From CAG-877 sp963660495 (GTDB taxonomy: Bacteria; Bacillota_I; Bacilli_A; RF39; UBA660), in the NCBI GenBank assembly GCA_963660495.1, contig CAVKYO010000050.1:1-6672 (forward strand): a stretch of 6,672 nucleotides of DNA, given 5' to 3'. Made by a program: the position numbers and the translations under genes. Every line of letters starts with the position of its first letter. The first letter of the stretch is position 1. Positions 1 through 6,155 of the stretch are shown here, in pieces. Under the pieces are notes generated by a model that was not told the origin of the DNA, made no database searches, and saw only the letters and a list, made by a program, of their open reading frames with translations.

Positions 1-6
1 CTAAAC

Positions 7-40
7 AAAAAAAGAGATACATTATATAAAAATATCTCTT
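7..40 (-). terminator. Intrinsic terminator ending the fic/cse60-like unit
   Basis: On the minus strand AAGAGATA (40-33) and TATCTCTT (19-12) form a perfect 8-bp stem around a 13-nt AT-rich loop, followed by a run of T (to position 7). It lies 27 bp after the stop codon of the Cse60-like gene, so it most likely ends the transcript that starts upstream of the Fic gene. On the plus strand the hairpin has no U-run, so it appears one-directional. Confidence 0.85.
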
Positions 41-66
41 AAGTTAATAACATTGATAAAAGGGTC

Positions 67-240
67 TCACTCTGTGTAAACAACCATTGCTGAAAAACAA
101 AATATTTGTTCTTCACTAAAAACACCAATACTAACTTGATACTTAATATCAATAATTTCCCCTGTCATTCCCGAAATAAAATCATTAATATCTTTTTCTA
201 AATCTTTTTCATCTTCTAAGTCAAATATTTTAACCTTCAT
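67..240 (-). CDS. Cse60-like small protein (57 aa)
   Basis: A 57-residue acidic protein beginning MKVKIFDLEDEKDLEKDIN and containing a 'DIKYQVSIG' segment (about residues 31-39) and a hydrophobic 'QIFCFSAMVVY' strand (45-55). This arrangement resembles the small Cse60 family, first described as sporulation protein Cse60 in Bacillus but also found in non-sporulating Bacillota; its biochemical role is unknown to me. I chose the ATG at 240-238 because GGTG at 249-246 lies 5 nt upstream. A TTG at 264 would add eight residues but has no ribosome site, and the ATG at 243 is too close to GGTG. It lies 53 bp after the Fic stop with no terminator between them, so it is probably co-transcribed with fic. 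Family assignment is from remembered pattern, not a search. Confidence 0.72.
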   Translation of the reverse strand: MKVKIFDLEDEKDLEKDINDFISGMTGEIIDIKYQVSIGVFSEEQIFCFSAMVVYTE

Positions 241-293
241 CATATCACCAAGAAAATTATACAATTCTAAATATGATAATTTTGTCTAAAAAT

Positions 294-1193
294 TTACTTA
301 TTATCAGGTTTCTTTTTAATATAAACACGTTGTGTTGCTTTATTACGACTACTTACTCTTTCATTAATATCTAACTCAACAATAGAATCGCAAACTTTAT
401 ATCTATAAAAGTTCTTAATATCCGTAAAATCATCTTCATTAATAGCTAAATTCATAGCTTTATGATATTCTTCTCTTTCTCTTTCACGTATATATATAGG
501 TGGTAATCCCACATCTTCCAATAATTTATTAGTAAAAGCTCTAACTGTTCTACCATTACCATCTCTAAAAGGATGAACTTTTATTAACCTGCAATTTAAT
601 TCAACACAGCAATCTAAATAAGCAAGCATTTGTGTCGTATCTCGTAAAGCCTTTATCTCCGGAGCAATACTACGTAAATAATGAACATCTTCATCTATTA
701 AATTTAATTCTCTTCTAATAAATCTCCAATCACAAAGTTCAACACCAGCCCCAGGTAAATAAACAGGATGATTTCTAATAACACCTGCGTATTCAGGAAA
801 AGGTGCATAAGAAAATAAGGCTCTATGTAAATCAAGTAAGGAATAAACATCAAAGTCGTCTTCAATTTCAGCTGAATGTACGTATTCATACATCTTTTTT
901 AATCCTTTTACTTCCTCTTTAGTATGAACATTTTCTAGTTTACTTTCATTATTAATATATTTATTAATAAAAGCCTTTTTTAACTTATCAAAAGTAATAT
1001 CATCCTGACTTAGTTCATAATATATTCTAATTAACTTAGTAGGTAAATCTAAATCTACTCCATAAAGTTTTCCTCTTTCCTTACGCCATTTATAGCCTAA
1101 AAAAGATTCACGAATAATAAATTCAGGTTCAACACCAATTTCACCTAAATAATATGATACAAGTTCTCTACCTTCATCACCCATGTGTAACAT
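294..1193 (-). CDS. Fic-domain protein (probable AMPylase/nucleotidyl transferase)
   Basis: A 299-residue Fic-family protein. The catalytic motif HPFRDGNGR is complete at residues 207-215; H207 would be the general base and D211/N213/R215 would handle the Mg-nucleotide. The preceding helix ('KALRDTTQMLAYLDCCVELN', 181-200) and the flap-like segment around 'YAGVIRNHPVYLPGAG' (135-150) fit the Fic fold. Fic enzymes usually transfer AMP from ATP to a Ser/Thr/Tyr hydroxyl of a target protein; the target here is unknown. An N-terminal 'NESKLEN' (82-88) sits where an autoinhibitory helix would be, with E87 as the candidate inhibitory glutamate. The start at 1193 has AGGAGG at 1202-1197 only 3 nt upstream. 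Met4 (1184) is 12 nt from it, so the exact start is uncertain by three residues. It has its own strong promoter and no signal peptide, so it is probably cytoplasmic. Confidence 0.94.
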   Translation of the reverse strand: MLHMGDEGRELVSYYLGEIGVEPEFIIRESFLGYKWRKERGKLYGVDLDLPTKLIRIYYELSQDDITFDKLKKAFINKYINNESKLENVHTKEEVKGLKKMYEYVHSAEIEDDFDVYSLLDLHRALFSYAPFPEYAGVIRNHPVYLPGAGVELCDWRFIRRELNLIDEDVHYLRSIAPEIKALRDTTQMLAYLDCCVELNCRLIKVHPFRDGNGRTVRAFTNKLLEDVGLPPIYIREREREEYHKAMNLAINEDDFTDIKNFYRYKVCDSIVELDINERVSSRNKATQRVYIKKKPDNK

Positions 1194-1213
1194 ACACCTC
1201 CTGATTAGCGCTT

Positions 1214-1242
1214 ATTATAGCACACTCTAAGAAAGAAAGCAA
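1214..1242 (-). promoter_or_regulatory. Sigma-A promoter of the Fic gene
   Basis: On the minus strand TTGCTT (-35, 1242-1237) and TATAAT (-10, 1219-1214) are separated by 17 bp, and TG at 1222-1221 makes an extended -10. The -35 begins inside the T-run of the leuS terminator, so the two signals are fused. The transcript would start near 1207 and carry a very short leader containing AGGAGG at 1202-1197. Confidence 0.8.
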
Positions 1243-1268
1243 AAAAATAGAGAAATAAATTCCCTATT
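1241..1268 (-). terminator. Intrinsic terminator of leuS, overlapping its stop codon
   Basis: On the minus strand AATAGGGAA (1268-1260) pairs with TTCTCTATT (1254-1246), nine pairs with one G-U, around a 5-nt loop, followed by seven T (1247-1241). The TAG stop of leuS (1266-1264) is inside the 5' arm. The T-run runs directly into the -35 of the next promoter. Confidence 0.85.
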
Positions 1269-3663
1269 TAACAACAATATTTACAATTTTACCTTTTATA
1301 ACTATAACCTTAACTATTTCTTTACCCTCAATATGTTTTAAAACATTAGAAGCAGCCATTGCTTTTTCTTTTATTACATCTTCATCTTCATCAATACTAA
1401 TAGTTATAGTATCACGAACCTTACCATTAACTTGAACAGCAATTTCTTTAGTAGAATCTACTGTCTTACTAACATCATATGTAGGCCAAGAAGATAAACA
1501 AATTGCCTTATTACCAAGTTTTTCATTTAACTCTTCAGTAACATGAGGAGCAAAAGGATAAAGTAAAGTTAATAACACAGTATAATCAGCCTTAGTAATA
1601 CTATCAACTGTATAATATTCATTAACTAACTTCATTAATTCTGATATAGCTGTATTATACTTCATACTATCTATATCCTCAGTTACTTTCTTTATAGTCT
1701 TATTAATAATACTTTCAAATTTAGTACTATAAGAATCAGCCTTACTATCAACTCTATCAATTAATCTATATACTCTGTCTAAGAAACGACAAATTCCTTT
1801 AACACCTTGATCATTCCAAGGAGCTTCTAATCCATATTCACCCATGAATAATACATAAGTTCTTAAAGCATCTGCCCCATACTCATCAACTATAGTATTA
1901 GGATCAATTGTATTACCACGAGACTTACTCATCTTTTCTCCATCAGGTCCCAAAATTAAACCTTGAGCAGTTCTCTTTTTATATGGCTCACTAGTAGGAA
2001 CTAATCCTAAGTCATATAAGAAATGATACCAAAATCTAGAATAAATAACGTGTCTAGTAACATGTTCCATACCACCATTGTACCAGTCTACTGGCATCCA
2101 ATAATTAAGTTTTTCACGAGAAGCAAATTCTTTATCATTATCAGGATCAATATATCTTAAGAAATACCAACTGGATCCAGCCCATTGAGGCATAGTATCA
2201 GTTTCTCTTTTAGCATCTCTTCCACATTTTGGACATTTACAATTAACAAAACTTTCTATCTTAGCCAATGGACTTTCACCATCAGTACCAACTTCAAAAT
2301 TAGTAACTTCAGGTAATTTTAAAGGTAATTCATCATATGGAACTGCAACATCACCACAGTATTCACAATGAACAATAGGTATTGGTTCTCCCCAGTATCT
2401 TTGTCTATTAAAAGCCCAGTCCTTCATCTTATATTGAACAGCGGCTTCTCCTAAACCTTTATTTTTTAAATATTCAATTATTTTTTCAATAGCATCTTTT
2501 TTATTTAAACCATTTAAGATATCAGAATTAATATGTACTCCATCTCCAGTATAAGCTTCTTTTGAAACATCTCCACCATCAATTACTGGTACAATATCAA
2601 TACCGAACTTAGTAGCAAATTCATAGTCTCTTGTATCATGTGCAGGAACAGCCATAATAGCACCAGTACCATATCCCATCATTACATAATCAGATATATA
2701 AATAGGAATTTCTTTATCATTAACTGGATTTATCGCTACTAATCCATCTATTCTAACACCAGTCTTATCTTTCGCAAGTTGAACTCTTTCAAACTCAGTC
2801 TTCTTCTTAGCTTCTTCTCTATAAGCAATAATCTCATCCATATTTTTAACAAGATCTTTATTATCATCAATAATGTTATGTTCAGGAGCAACAACCATAA
2901 AAGTAGCTCCATATAAAGTATCAGGACGAGTAGTATAAACTTTTAATACTTCATCAATTCCTTTAACTTTAAAATTAACATAAGCACCAGTAGATTTACC
3001 TATCCAATTTTCCTGTTGTAACTTAATATTTGGTAAATAATCAACCTCTTTCAAACCTTCAAGTAATTTATCTGCATACTCAGTAATTCTTAAATACCAA
3101 ACATCTTTATCTTTTTGAATAACTTGTGAATGACAAATATCACATTTACCACCTTGTGAATCTTCATTAGATAAAACTACTCTACAACTTGGACAATAAT
3201 TAACAAGTGTCTTATCTCTAAAAGCAAGCCCCTTTTCAAACATCTTTAAAAATATCCATTGAGTCCATTTATAATATTTTTCATCTGTAGTATCAATAAC
3301 TCTAGACCAGTCAAATGAAAAACCAACTTTCTTTAATTGTCCAGCAAATACTTCAATATTTCTATCAGTCAAAACTCTAGGATGAATATTTTGTTTTATT
3401 GCTGAATTCTCAGTAGGAAGTCCAAATGCATCATATCCAATAGGAAATAAAACATTATAACCTTCCATTCTTTTTTTTCTAGAAATAACTTCCAATCCAG
3501 AATAAGCTTTAATATGTCCTAAATGCATACCAACACCAGATGGATATGGAAACTCTACCAAAGCATAAAATTTCTTCTTACTAAAATCATCAGTAGCTTT
3601 AAAGCACTCATTCTCTTCCCAAAACTTTTGCCATTTTTTCTCTATCTCTTTAAAATTATACAT
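1264..3663 (-). CDS. leuS: Leucyl-tRNA synthetase
   Basis: A complete class I leucyl-tRNA synthetase of 799 residues, the usual size for Bacillota. It charges tRNA-Leu with leucine in the cytoplasm. Visible landmarks are the HIGH-type motif HLGH (47-50) in 'PSGVGMHLGH', zinc-type pairs CPSC (158-161) and CDIC (174-177), and the CP1 editing domain with 'TTRPDTLYGATF' (244-255) and 'GTGAIMAVPAHDTRDYEF' (332-349), whose aspartates serve in clearing mischarged tRNA. A second Cys set follows (433-436 and about 475-480), then 'TDTMPQWAGSSWYFLRYIDP' (488-507), KMSKS (577-581) and the C-terminal anticodon-binding helices. The ATG overlaps the upstream membrane-protein gene by 8 bp; GAGAGGA lies 10 nt upstream, so translation is probably coupled. 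Transcription is controlled by the leucine T-box upstream. No defect seen. Confidence 0.98.
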   Translation of the reverse strand: MYNFKEIEKKWQKFWEENECFKATDDFSKKKFYALVEFPYPSGVGMHLGHIKAYSGLEVISRKKRMEGYNVLFPIGYDAFGLPTENSAIKQNIHPRVLTDRNIEVFAGQLKKVGFSFDWSRVIDTTDEKYYKWTQWIFLKMFEKGLAFRDKTLVNYCPSCRVVLSNEDSQGGKCDICHSQVIQKDKDVWYLRITEYADKLLEGLKEVDYLPNIKLQQENWIGKSTGAYVNFKVKGIDEVLKVYTTRPDTLYGATFMVVAPEHNIIDDNKDLVKNMDEIIAYREEAKKKTEFERVQLAKDKTGVRIDGLVAINPVNDKEIPIYISDYVMMGYGTGAIMAVPAHDTRDYEFATKFGIDIVPVIDGGDVSKEAYTGDGVHINSDILNGLNKKDAIEKIIEYLKNKGLGEAAVQYKMKDWAFNRQRYWGEPIPIVHCEYCGDVAVPYDELPLKLPEVTNFEVGTDGESPLAKIESFVNCKCPKCGRDAKRETDTMPQWAGSSWYFLRYIDPDNDKEFASREKLNYWMPVDWYNGGMEHVTRHVIYSRFWYHFLYDLGLVPTSEPYKKRTAQGLILGPDGEKMSKSRGNTIDPNTIVDEYGADALRTYVLFMGEYGLEAPWNDQGVKGICRFLDRVYRLIDRVDSKADSYSTKFESIINKTIKKVTEDIDSMKYNTAISELMKLVNEYYTVDSITKADYTVLLTLLYPFAPHVTEELNEKLGNKAICLSSWPTYDVSKTVDSTKEIAVQVNGKVRDTITISIDEDEDVIKEKAMAASNVLKHIEGKEIVKVIVIKGKIVNIVVK

Positions 3664-4045
3664 TCTTAATCATTCCTCTCTTCTCATAAAATTTATATAC
3701 TAACCAGTAACTTATCATAACAATAGGTAAAACTAATACAGCCGCCAGTAAAAAAGATACCAGATAACTATCAAATAAAGTAATAATAGTAACTATCAAA
3801 GTAATATCAAAAGATGAAACTAATGAAACTACCAATAACAGTTTATTATAATTAACCTTATCTAAATCAAGTTTATACTTAGTAACCAAAAACCTTATCT
3901 CAGCCAGTTCCTTCTTTTCTTTAATTTTCTTTTTTTTACCATTTTTCTTACTCTTTCTATACTTCTTCATAGGTATAATAAAAATAACCTGGTAACAAAT
4001 AAATACAACTATAAAACAAGCTATAAACAAAATTATTTCTTCCAT
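3656..4045 (-). CDS. Small three-helix membrane protein of unknown function in the leuS operon
   Basis: A 129-residue protein with a hydrophobic N-terminal segment (about 4-25), a very basic linker rich in Lys (27-45), a charged stretch including 'EIRFLVTKYKLDLDKVNYNK' (49-68), and two further membrane helices (about 70-90 and 94-118). I recall similar uncharacterised membrane proteins in low-GC gut Bacillota, but cannot name a function. GGAGG lies at about 4056-4052 before the ATG at 4045. The gene is the first after the leucine T-box and its stop codon lies inside the start of leuS (8-bp overlap). It is therefore co-expressed with leuS and should rise when tRNA-Leu is uncharged. A role in leucine handling would be inference from position only; the small size and high charge do not resemble a standard amino-acid transporter. 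Confidence 0.82.
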   Translation of the reverse strand: MEEIILFIACFIVVFICYQVIFIIPMKKYRKSKKNGKKKKIKEKKELAEIRFLVTKYKLDLDKVNYNKLLLVVSLVSSFDITLIVTIITLFDSYLVSFLLAAVLVLPIVMISYWLVYKFYEKRGMIKNV

Positions 4046-4064
4046 ATATATTCCTCCAAAATAA

Positions 4065-4092
4065 AATTCGTCCTAAAACATAAGGACGAATT
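4065..4092 (-). terminator. T-box conditional terminator
   Basis: AATTCGTCCT (4092-4083) and AGGACGAATT (4074-4065) form a perfect 10-bp stem with an 8-nt loop, followed by a short TTAT. The 5' arm shares CGTCC with the antiterminator, giving the mutually exclusive fold expected of a T-box. It ends 19 nt before the start codon of the first gene. Confidence 0.9.
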
Positions 4093-4240
4093 AATTCGCG
4101 GTACCACCTTACTTCATAGTAAACTATGCAGCTTAATAGATATAATGGTCTTACCCAACATATTACAAATTAGTCAAGTTCACAAAATTTCATATACTTA
4201 TTTTCACCCAACATAAGCTCTCTTTAATATGAAAGAATTG
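4065..4240 (-). promoter_or_regulatory. T-box riboswitch (leucine-type) controlling the membrane gene and leuS
   Basis: On the minus strand the closing stem I arms CATATTA (4231-4225) and TAATATG (4165-4159) are perfectly complementary. Inside are the AGAGAG element (about 4223-4218), a GNTG-type segment (GTTGGGTGAAA, about 4212-4202) and the sequence GTGAACTTGAC. There CTT (4178-4176), after GAA, is the best specifier codon and reads Leu; the overlapping TTG would also be Leu. A small hairpin CATAG/CTATG (4128-4115) fits stem III. The T-box sequence AAGGTGGTACCGCG occupies 4110-4097. Uncharged tRNA-Leu would pair its 3' end there and stabilise the antiterminator (AAGG with CCTT at 4085-4082), preventing the terminator at 4092-4065. 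The specifier agrees with leuS downstream. Confidence 0.96.
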
Positions 4241-4276
4241 TTACTACTACTAATAACATTTAAAAAATATAAACAT

Positions 4277-4305
4277 AGTATAGTAAATTTATAAGAATAT
4301 TTCAA
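4277..4305 (-). promoter_or_regulatory. Sigma-A promoter of the T-box/leuS operon
   Basis: On the minus strand TTGAAA (4305-4300) and TATACT (4282-4277) are separated by 17 bp. The transcript would start near 4270, about 40 nt before stem I of the T-box. The promoter lies only 18 bp after the stop codon of the ATPase gene, and no terminator separates them, so read-through from upstream is also possible. Confidence 0.85.
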
Positions 4306-4322
4306 GTACTTTTCAAAAATAA

Positions 4323-5660
4323 TTACTTAGTCTCATTCAAATATCTTTTTAATAAAAAAGTCATAAAATAAGGAAAAGTATAAAATTTACCATTAAATCC
4401 TATATTCTTATTACAAAGTTTAATTCCATATTTAATATCTTTATAATTATCACTATCAATTAAATTATTAAGTGAAACAGTAGAATTATCATTAGCTTTT
4501 ACTTCTACAGGAACAAGTGAATTTTTATCTCTTATAAAGAAATCCATTGCAACTGTTCCTTTTTCATTTTTATAAAAATATAAATCATACCCAGCTTTAA
4601 CTAACATATCGGAAACAATATTTTCATATATTGCTCCTTTATATGTATTAAAGTTTTGATTTTTTCTTAAATCATTTTGAGCCTCTTCATCTAAAGAGGC
4701 AATTAACAATCCAGTATCTCCAAAATATATTCTATAATTTGTTGGATTATAATTGCCTTTTAATGGAAGACTCAATTCATCAAGGCAATAGCTAACATTA
4801 ATTATTCCAGCTCTTTCTAGCCAGTCCATAACTCCAACATACTCTCTATTTCTAGCTCCATCTGTAATTTTTGATATTTGAAATTTTTTATTTTCATTTC
4901 CAAGAAATACTGGAATAGTTTTATAAAATGCAAGTATTTTACCTTGATCTAATCCATTAGCGTATTTTGTAATATCTTCTTCATAATCAAGAAGTATTTG
5001 CCTTTGCATATTTAAAACACCAGAAAAATTCTTATTTTCTATATAATTAAATACAATTGCAGGCATACCACCAAGTACCATATAATCTCTAAAATTATTC
5101 ATCATAACATCATACTGTGTATCGATTAAAGGAATACATTCTTTCATACATTTATATAAATCTTCAATTTGACTTTCTTGGTAACCTTTAGCCCATAAAA
5201 ATTCCTCAAAATCCATTGAATGCATTACATAATCTTGTTTGTTTCCAACACTATTAGATTCAATTTTTTTATAATTTATTCCCATAAGTGAACCTGAACA
5301 TATAACATCATACCTGCCATCTTCTCTAAATGATTTCAAAGATGTAGCCGTACTTACACATTCTTGCATTTCATCAAAAAATATCAAAGTATTATTAGGC
5401 TTTAAAATAATTTCTGGTCTTCTCATTGTTATTTCCTTAATTATTTCATCAACATTAAATGTCCTTGCAAATATCGTTTTAAATTCTGGTTCAAGAACAA
5501 AGTTAATTTCTATAAAAGTTTCATAACAATTTTCACCAAAGTTCCTAATAGCGTTTGTTTTTCCAATCTGTCTAGCACCTTTTACAATCAAAGGAAGCTT
5601 ATCCTTACAATTTTTCCATTCTATTAAAAAATCATCAATTTTTCTTCTTAAACGTTTCAT
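4323..5660 (-). CDS. AAA-type ATPase with DUF4143 domain
   Basis: A 445-residue protein of the widespread AAA/DUF4143 family. Counting from the ATG at 5660, the Walker A motif GARQIGKT is at about 28-35, Walker B 'LIFFDEMQ' at about 92-99, and a 'SGSLMG' sensor-like segment at about 122-127. The DUF4143 part follows from roughly residue 200. It ends with a PD-(D/E)xK-like set: 'GAIYEN', 'MDFFI' (Asp near 373) and 'VPVEVKA' (Glu and Lys near 386 and 388). The biological role of this family is not well defined; its members are often accessory genes and turn over quickly between strains. I chose 5660 because GGTGAT (5670-5665) is correctly placed for it. An ATG at 5672 overlaps that ribosome site. 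The gene appears monocistronic; I see no convincing promoter in 5673-5770. Confidence 0.93.
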   Translation of the reverse strand: MKRLRRKIDDFLIEWKNCKDKLPLIVKGARQIGKTNAIRNFGENCYETFIEINFVLEPEFKTIFARTFNVDEIIKEITMRRPEIILKPNNTLIFFDEMQECVSTATSLKSFREDGRYDVICSGSLMGINYKKIESNSVGNKQDYVMHSMDFEEFLWAKGYQESQIEDLYKCMKECIPLIDTQYDVMMNNFRDYMVLGGMPAIVFNYIENKNFSGVLNMQRQILLDYEEDITKYANGLDQGKILAFYKTIPVFLGNENKKFQISKITDGARNREYVGVMDWLERAGIINVSYCLDELSLPLKGNYNPTNYRIYFGDTGLLIASLDEEAQNDLRKNQNFNTYKGAIYENIVSDMLVKAGYDLYFYKNEKGTVAMDFFIRDKNSLVPVEVKANDNSTVSLNNLIDSDNYKDIKYGIKLCNKNIGFNGKFYTFPYFMTFLLKRYLNETK

Positions 5661-5718
5661 ATATATCACCATAAATTAACAACATCACAAAATTCCATAT
5701 ATTTCAAGTGCTATTTTG

Positions 5719-5762
5719 CACATTTTTCCGACATTTAAACACTAAAAATTACACATTTTTCC
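5719..5762. repeat. Pair of 11-bp direct repeats upstream of the ATPase gene
   Basis: On the plus strand CACATTTTTCC occurs exactly at 5719-5729 and again at 5752-5762, 33 bp apart start to start, which is about three helical turns. Both copies lie in the 110-bp noncoding gap before the ATPase gene, where I found no strong -35/-10 pair. They could be binding sites for a regulator, or chance in AT-rich DNA. Confidence 0.45.
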
Positions 5763-5770
5763 AAAATACA

Positions 5771-5790
5771 AGGTAAGATTACTCTTACCT
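5771..5790 (-). terminator. Perfect hairpin after the small ORF, probable terminator
   Basis: AGGTAAGA (5771-5778) and TCTTACCT (5783-5790) form a perfect 8-bp stem with a 4-nt loop. It starts 9 bp beyond the stop codon of the small ORF. The sequence after it on the minus strand is TGTATTTT, an interrupted T-run, so termination may be inefficient. It could instead act as a processing or protective stem. Confidence 0.55.
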
Positions 5791-5799
5791 CATATATTT

Positions 5800-5886
5800 T
5801 CAATCTTCTTCAATTACATATGGATTAGTAAAACTACCATCACCAGGTGAATATCTTGTACCTTTAGCAAGTGCTGATTTGTTCAT
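5800..5886 (-). CDS. 28-residue ORF carrying only the C-terminal tail of a DGR-type target protein
   Basis: The ORF encodes MNKSALAKGTRYSPGDGS followed by FTNPYVIEED. Its 'LAKGTRYSPGDGSFTNPYVIE' part (written here to its Glu) aligns without gaps to the tail of the large protein at 6152, 10 of 21 positions identical (L, A, G, T, S, G, G, P, Y, I). GAGGTG at 5897-5892 lies 5 nt before the ATG at 5886, a strong ribosome site. An in-frame ATG at 5934 would give 44 residues beginning MRKDITVEKITKRGEK; its AAGGAG is 11 nt away. A TTG at 6000 is unlikely because it falls in the promoter region. It may be the stub of a second target gene whose body and variable repeat were deleted, or an expressed micro-ORF. 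I cannot tell which. Confidence 0.45.
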   Translation of the reverse strand: MNKSALAKGTRYSPGDGSFTNPYVIEED

Positions 5887-5969
5887 TTTTTCACCTCGTT
5901 TTGTTATTTTTTCTACTGTTATATCTTTTCTCATGCTTACATCAACTCCTTCTATTATGAGATATTGTA

Positions 5970-6021
5970 AGTATATCAAAAAGAGCCATAAATAGTGCAA
6001 AGTTATGACATTTTAACTTTG
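5970..6021 (-). promoter_or_regulatory. Extended -10 promoter with overlapping inverted repeat upstream of the small ORF
   Basis: On the minus strand TG-A-TATACT (5978-5970) is an extended -10. A TTGCAC at 6000-5995 is 19 bp upstream, a weak -35. A perfect 8-bp inverted repeat, CAAAGTTA (5998-6005) and TAACTTTG (6014-6021) with an 8-nt centre, overlaps the -35 and looks like an operator. The transcript would start near 5963 and run into AAGGAG (5951-5946). Just after that, ATGTAA forms a start codon immediately followed by a stop. Confidence 0.5.
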
Positions 6022-6091
6022 ACATATTTATGACTTTCTATATTAACATTTATAACTTCCTTTATTTATCTCTTTATTTATTGCTTTTTCC

Positions 6092-6115
6092 CGCTGCTAA
6101 AGGGTTTTCGCAGCG
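6092..6115. repeat. GC-rich hairpin in the intergenic region
   Basis: CGCTGC (6092-6097) and GCAGCG (6110-6115) form a perfect 6-bp stem around a 12-nt loop. Neither strand has a proper T-run after it, so I do not call it an intrinsic terminator. The surrounding 5935-6151 gap is otherwise AT-rich and holds the promoter described above and no credible gene. Confidence 0.55.
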
Positions 6116-6127
6116 TTTGTTCAGGAC

Positions 6128-6155
6128 TCAGGTTTGGGACCATACTCAAACCTAA
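6128..6155. repeat. Hairpin overlapping the stop codon of the variable-protein gene
   Basis: On the minus strand TTAGGTTTG (6155-6147) pairs with CAAACCTGA (6136-6128), nine pairs with one T-G, around a 10-nt loop. The TAG stop (6154-6152) is in the 5' arm. No T-run follows, so it is not an ordinary terminator. DGR targets often have a hairpin downstream of the variable repeat, but here it is about 65 bp away, so the connection is tentative. Confidence 0.5.

Noticed and set aside
241..264. An upstream TTG start for the Cse60-like gene and a TATAAT-like sequence at 261-256 as its own promoter
   Set aside because: The TTG has no ribosome site. The TATAAT has no good -35 and would leave a leader of only about nine bases, so I kept the ATG at 240 and co-transcription with fic.
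704..889. A 61-codon open frame on the minus strand inside the Fic gene
   Set aside because: It lies wholly within the Fic coding sequence in another frame, has no recognisable domain, and the Fic frame explains this DNA.
1264..3663. Possible use of TGA as tryptophan, as in mycoplasmas
   Set aside because: Trp codons in leuS are TGG, and TGA serves as the stop codon of the Cse60-like gene and of the small ORF.
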